NCBI RefSeq assembly: GCF_008728635.1
Contig: NZ_CP044285.1
Location: 2,666,001 to 2,730,000 of the forward strand
DNA: 64,000 nucleotides
DNA from: Hymenobacter baengnokdamensis
GTDB taxonomy: Bacteria; Bacteroidota; Bacteroidia; Cytophagales; Hymenobacteraceae
Reading direction: 5' to 3'
In this document: positions 61,991-64,000 of the stretch, piece after piece
Layout: every line of letters starts with the position of its first letter
Numbering within the stretch: the stretch's first letter is position 1
Made by a program: the position numbers and the translations under genes
The notes under the pieces: generated by a model
Seen by the model: the letters and a program-made list of their open reading frames with translations, nothing else
Told to the model about the DNA's origin: nothing
Database searches by the model: none

Positions 61991-62659
61991 ATGTCTGCCG
62001 ATACCAATTTACTTGCCCAGCTGCCCGTGCTTGCGGCGGGCGAGAATATGCCCCCCACTGGTTCAATCCTTCCAGTAATGGAGCAGTTTTATACTATTCA
62101 GGGAGAAGGCTTTAACACCGGGCGGGCGGCCTACTTTATTCGCCTCGGCGGCTGCGACGTGGGCTGCGTGTGGTGCGATGTGAAGGAGTCGTGGGATGCC
62201 GACGCGCACCCCCGCCAGGCCGTGGCCGACCTGGTGGCCGCCGCCAGCGCGCACCCCGGCCGCCACGTCGTCGTCACGGGCGGCGAGCCACTGATGCACG
62301 ACTGCGGCCCGCTCACCGGGGCGCTGCAAGCCGCCGGCTTTAAAACCTGGATTGAAACCAGCGGCGCCCACCCGCTCTCGGGCAGCTGGGACTGGATATG
62401 CGTGTCGCCCAAAAAATTCAAGGCCCCGCGTCCCGACGTGCTGGCCCACGCCGATGAGTTAAAAATTATCATATTTAACGAAAGCGACTTCAAGTGGGCT
62501 GAAGAGCACGCCGCCCTGGTGCCCGCCACCACGCGCCTCTACCTCCAGCCCGAGTGGAGCCGCGCCGCCCGCATGACGCCCGCCCTCATCGACTATGTAA
62601 AAGCTAATCCGCGCTGGCAAGTGTCGCTCCAAACCCACAAATACCTCGACATTCCGTAG
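61991..62659 (+). CDS. queE: 7-carboxy-7-deazaguanine synthase (radical SAM)
   Basis: A 222-residue radical SAM enzyme making 7-carboxy-7-deazaguanine from 6-carboxytetrahydropterin, the QueD product. Motifs: VMEQFYTIQGEGFNTGRAA (QGEG), the Fe-S motif GGCDVGCVWCDVKESW (CxxxCxxC), and VVTGGEPLMHD. C-terminal VSPKKFKAP is also typical. The start at 61991 follows the unlikely frame start 61958. It completes the FolE-QueD-QueE series found in this window; QueC is absent. Confidence 0.94.
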   Translation: MSADTNLLAQLPVLAAGENMPPTGSILPVMEQFYTIQGEGFNTGRAAYFIRLGGCDVGCVWCDVKESWDADAHPRQAVADLVAAASAHPGRHVVVTGGEPLMHDCGPLTGALQAAGFKTWIETSGAHPLSGSWDWICVSPKKFKAPRPDVLAHADELKIIIFNESDFKWAEEHAALVPATTRLYLQPEWSRAARMTPALIDYVKANPRWQVSLQTHKYLDIP

Positions 62660-62683
62660 CTTTATTCCGGGGTCATACCTGAA

Positions 62684-62787
62684 AAAAGGACGTTATGCTG
62701 CGCGCACCACAGCCGCCCGCTTGCAGCGTTGTACAACCTATACAACGCAAGCAGACAGCTATTTTGCCCGCAGCAGGGCGTCCTTTT
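62684..62787. repeat. Palindromic region before the PD40 protein
   Basis: Outer arms AAAAGGACG (62684-62692) and CGTCCTTTT (62779-62787); inner perfect arms GCGTTGTA (62726-62733) and TACAACGC (62741-62748). It lies in the 156 bp between queE and the next gene and could be terminator or repeat. Confidence 0.6.
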
Positions 62788-62815
62788 CTGCTGGTCAAAG
62801 AATTAGTATTCCGCT

Positions 62816-64000
62816 ATGTTATCCAAGCTTCTGTTAGGCTCCGGCCTTGTACTTTGTCTGGCCGCTACGCCCACCCTGGCCCAGCAAGTACCTGCTTCCA
62901 TCACCGACGGCAAAGCCCGTAGCCTCTACGAAAAGGCTCAGAGCCTGTACTACAAAGACCGGCAGCCCCAGCAGGCGCTGCTGGTGTGGCAGCAGCTGAC
63001 GGAGAAGTTTCCCGACCTCGGCGAGCCTTTTTTGCGCAAGGCTTCCTTGCAGCTCACGCTCGGCGACCACGCCGGTGCCTTCGAGGCGTATAAGCAAGGC
63101 CTTGGCAAGCTGCCCGTTGAGCCTGCCCGGGCGGCCGATTACCTTATCCTGGGCAAGCTGGCTTCGGAGGTGGGCGACTATGCCACCATCCGCACGGCCT
63201 ATACCAATTATTTACAAACTAAGCCCACTAGCCCCAACCAGGTAGCCTACGCCCAGCTACAGCTCCAGAACTGCGATTATGCTGCCGAGGCCATGGCACA
63301 CCCCACCGGCCCCGCGCCCGAGCGCCTGCCCGCGCCGCTCAACCAGTTCCGCGACCAGTACTTCCCGGTGCTGACTGCCGATAACCGCTTCCTGCTCTTC
63401 ACGGTGCGCCGCAACCCCGAGCTGCGCGGCCAGGAAAACGAGGATGTGCTCATCAGCGCCGTCGATGCCGAGGGCAAGTTTGGGGTGCCGCAGTCCATAT
63501 CCCCGGTCATTAACTCGCGCGAGAATGAGGGCGCGGCCACCATCTCGGGCGATGGCAAAACGCTGGTATTCACCAGCTGCGGCCGGGCCGGCGGCGTGGG
63601 CGACTGCGACCTCTACATCTCGCACCGGCGCGGCAACCAGTGGACGGCCCCCCGCAACCTGGGGGTGCTCGTTAACTCTAAAAACTGGGACTCGCAGCCC
63701 TCCCTTTCGGCCGATGGCCGCACGCTCTACTTTGCCTCCAACCGAGGGGGCGGACTTGGGGGTTTTGATATATATGTAAGTACGATTGGGGACGATGATG
63801 CCTGGGGGCCGGCCCGCAATGTAGGCGCGCCCATCAACACCAGCCGCGACGACCTGGCGCCGTTTATTCATGCCAGCGGCACCACCCTCTACTACAGCTC
63901 TACGGGCCTCGTGGGCCTGGGTAATTCCGATATTTTCCGCTCCGAGCAGGACGATAAAGGCCAGTGGAGCCCGCCGCGCAACCTGGGCTACCCGCTCAAT
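62816..64000 (+). CDS. Exported TPR/PD40 (TolB-like propeller) protein, cut by window edge
   Basis: The first 395 codons of a protein continuing past the window. Signal peptide MLSKLLLGSGLVLCLAATPT (cleavage after LAQ). Residues about 30-140 form TPR-like helices (ARSLYEKAQSLYYKDRQPQQ, LGDHAGAFEAYKQGLGKL). From about 185 there are PD40/WD40-like strands: ADNRFLLFTVRRNPELRGQ, ISGDGKTLVFTSC, LSADGRTLYFASNRGGGLGGFDIY. This TPR-PD40 layout is typical of Bacteroidota OmpA-family proteins (as in gliding or type IX-related complexes), whose OmpA part would lie beyond the edge. Confidence 0.85.
   Translation, partial: MLSKLLLGSGLVLCLAATPTLAQQVPASITDGKARSLYEKAQSLYYKDRQPQQALLVWQQLTEKFPDLGEPFLRKASLQLTLGDHAGAFEAYKQGLGKLPVEPARAADYLILGKLASEVGDYATIRTAYTNYLQTKPTSPNQVAYAQLQLQNCDYAAEAMAHPTGPAPERLPAPLNQFRDQYFPVLTADNRFLLFTVRRNPELRGQENEDVLISAVDAEGKFGVPQSISPVINSRENEGAATISGDGKTLVFTSCGRAGGVGDCDLYISHRRGNQWTAPRNLGVLVNSKNWDSQPSLSADGRTLYFASNRGGGLGGFDIYVSTIGDDDAWGPARNVGAPINTSRDDLAPFIHASGTTLYYSSTGLVGLGNSDIFRSEQDDKGQWSPPRNLGYPLN

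Overview
The window looks like chromosomal DNA from a GC-rich member of the Bacteroidota, most probably Hymenobacter or a close relative in the Cytophagales. This is inferred from family content (long-form IspG of about 660 residues, fused B12 mutase IcmF, a pterin synthase of the eukaryote-like type for queuosine precursor synthesis, DUF6438 and HTTM proteins), from TANNTTTG promoter -7 boxes in front of several genes, and from many palindromic repeats between genes. No rRNA, tRNA, CRISPR array, phage or plasmid backbone was seen. Both edges cut genes: a protoporphyrinogen oxidase on the left and a TolB/PD40-type envelope protein on the right.

Layout. 1-5 kb: hemG (partial), a HAD phosphatase, an SDR39U1 epimerase, an overlapping folE-queD pair, and two small unknown proteins. 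5-13.4 kb: a 2-hydroxyacid dehydrogenase, unknowns, a PAS-only sensor, ispG, then two odd small genes (a SUKH-like protein and a minimal kinase-like protein), an NTF2-like secreted protein and a dicarboxylate symporter. 13.4-24.4 kb: an M14 carboxypeptidase, an amidase, an S9 peptidase, a RelE-like toxin-antitoxin pair between palindromes, and leuS with a compositionally foreign segment. 24.4-34.3 kb: a flavin monooxygenase, dnaG, a K+ channel, three consecutive GT4 glycosyltransferases and ribBA. 34.3-42.4 kb: a second M14 peptidase, surE, corA, a FemAB/GNAT-like protein, then a small surface-polysaccharide group (flippase, GT2, FdtA-like ketoisomerase). 42.4-51 kb: a DCC-family protein and an HTTM protein flanking two Ser/Gly/Thr-rich exported proteins, an OmpA-family protein, a polysaccharide deacetylase, an aldo/keto reductase, a bicupin, a chloramphenicol acetyltransferase-like protein and a HAD hydrolase. 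51-52.1 kb: a REP-associated tyrosine transposase (RAYT) between two inverted copies of a ~187 bp nested palindrome. 52.1-64 kb: a DUF6438 protein, icmF, an acetyltransferase, a GlcG/HbpS-like protein, a membrane protein, lepA, folD, queE and the partial PD40 protein.

How the genes fit together. Most of the window is ordinary core metabolism (heme, folate/queuosine, riboflavin, isoprenoid, replication and translation factors) as short transcription units separated by strong hairpins. folE, queD and queE are three of the steps to 7-deazaguanine and lie in one window, though not in one operon. The glycosyltransferase, flippase and FdtA genes point to a dispersed surface-glycan locus. The most unusual structure is the RAYT unit. 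Its terminal motif also occurs as a transposase-less palindrome in front of dnaG, so the unit may be the parent of at least one repeat family here. Functions come from reading motifs in translated sequence; no database search was possible.
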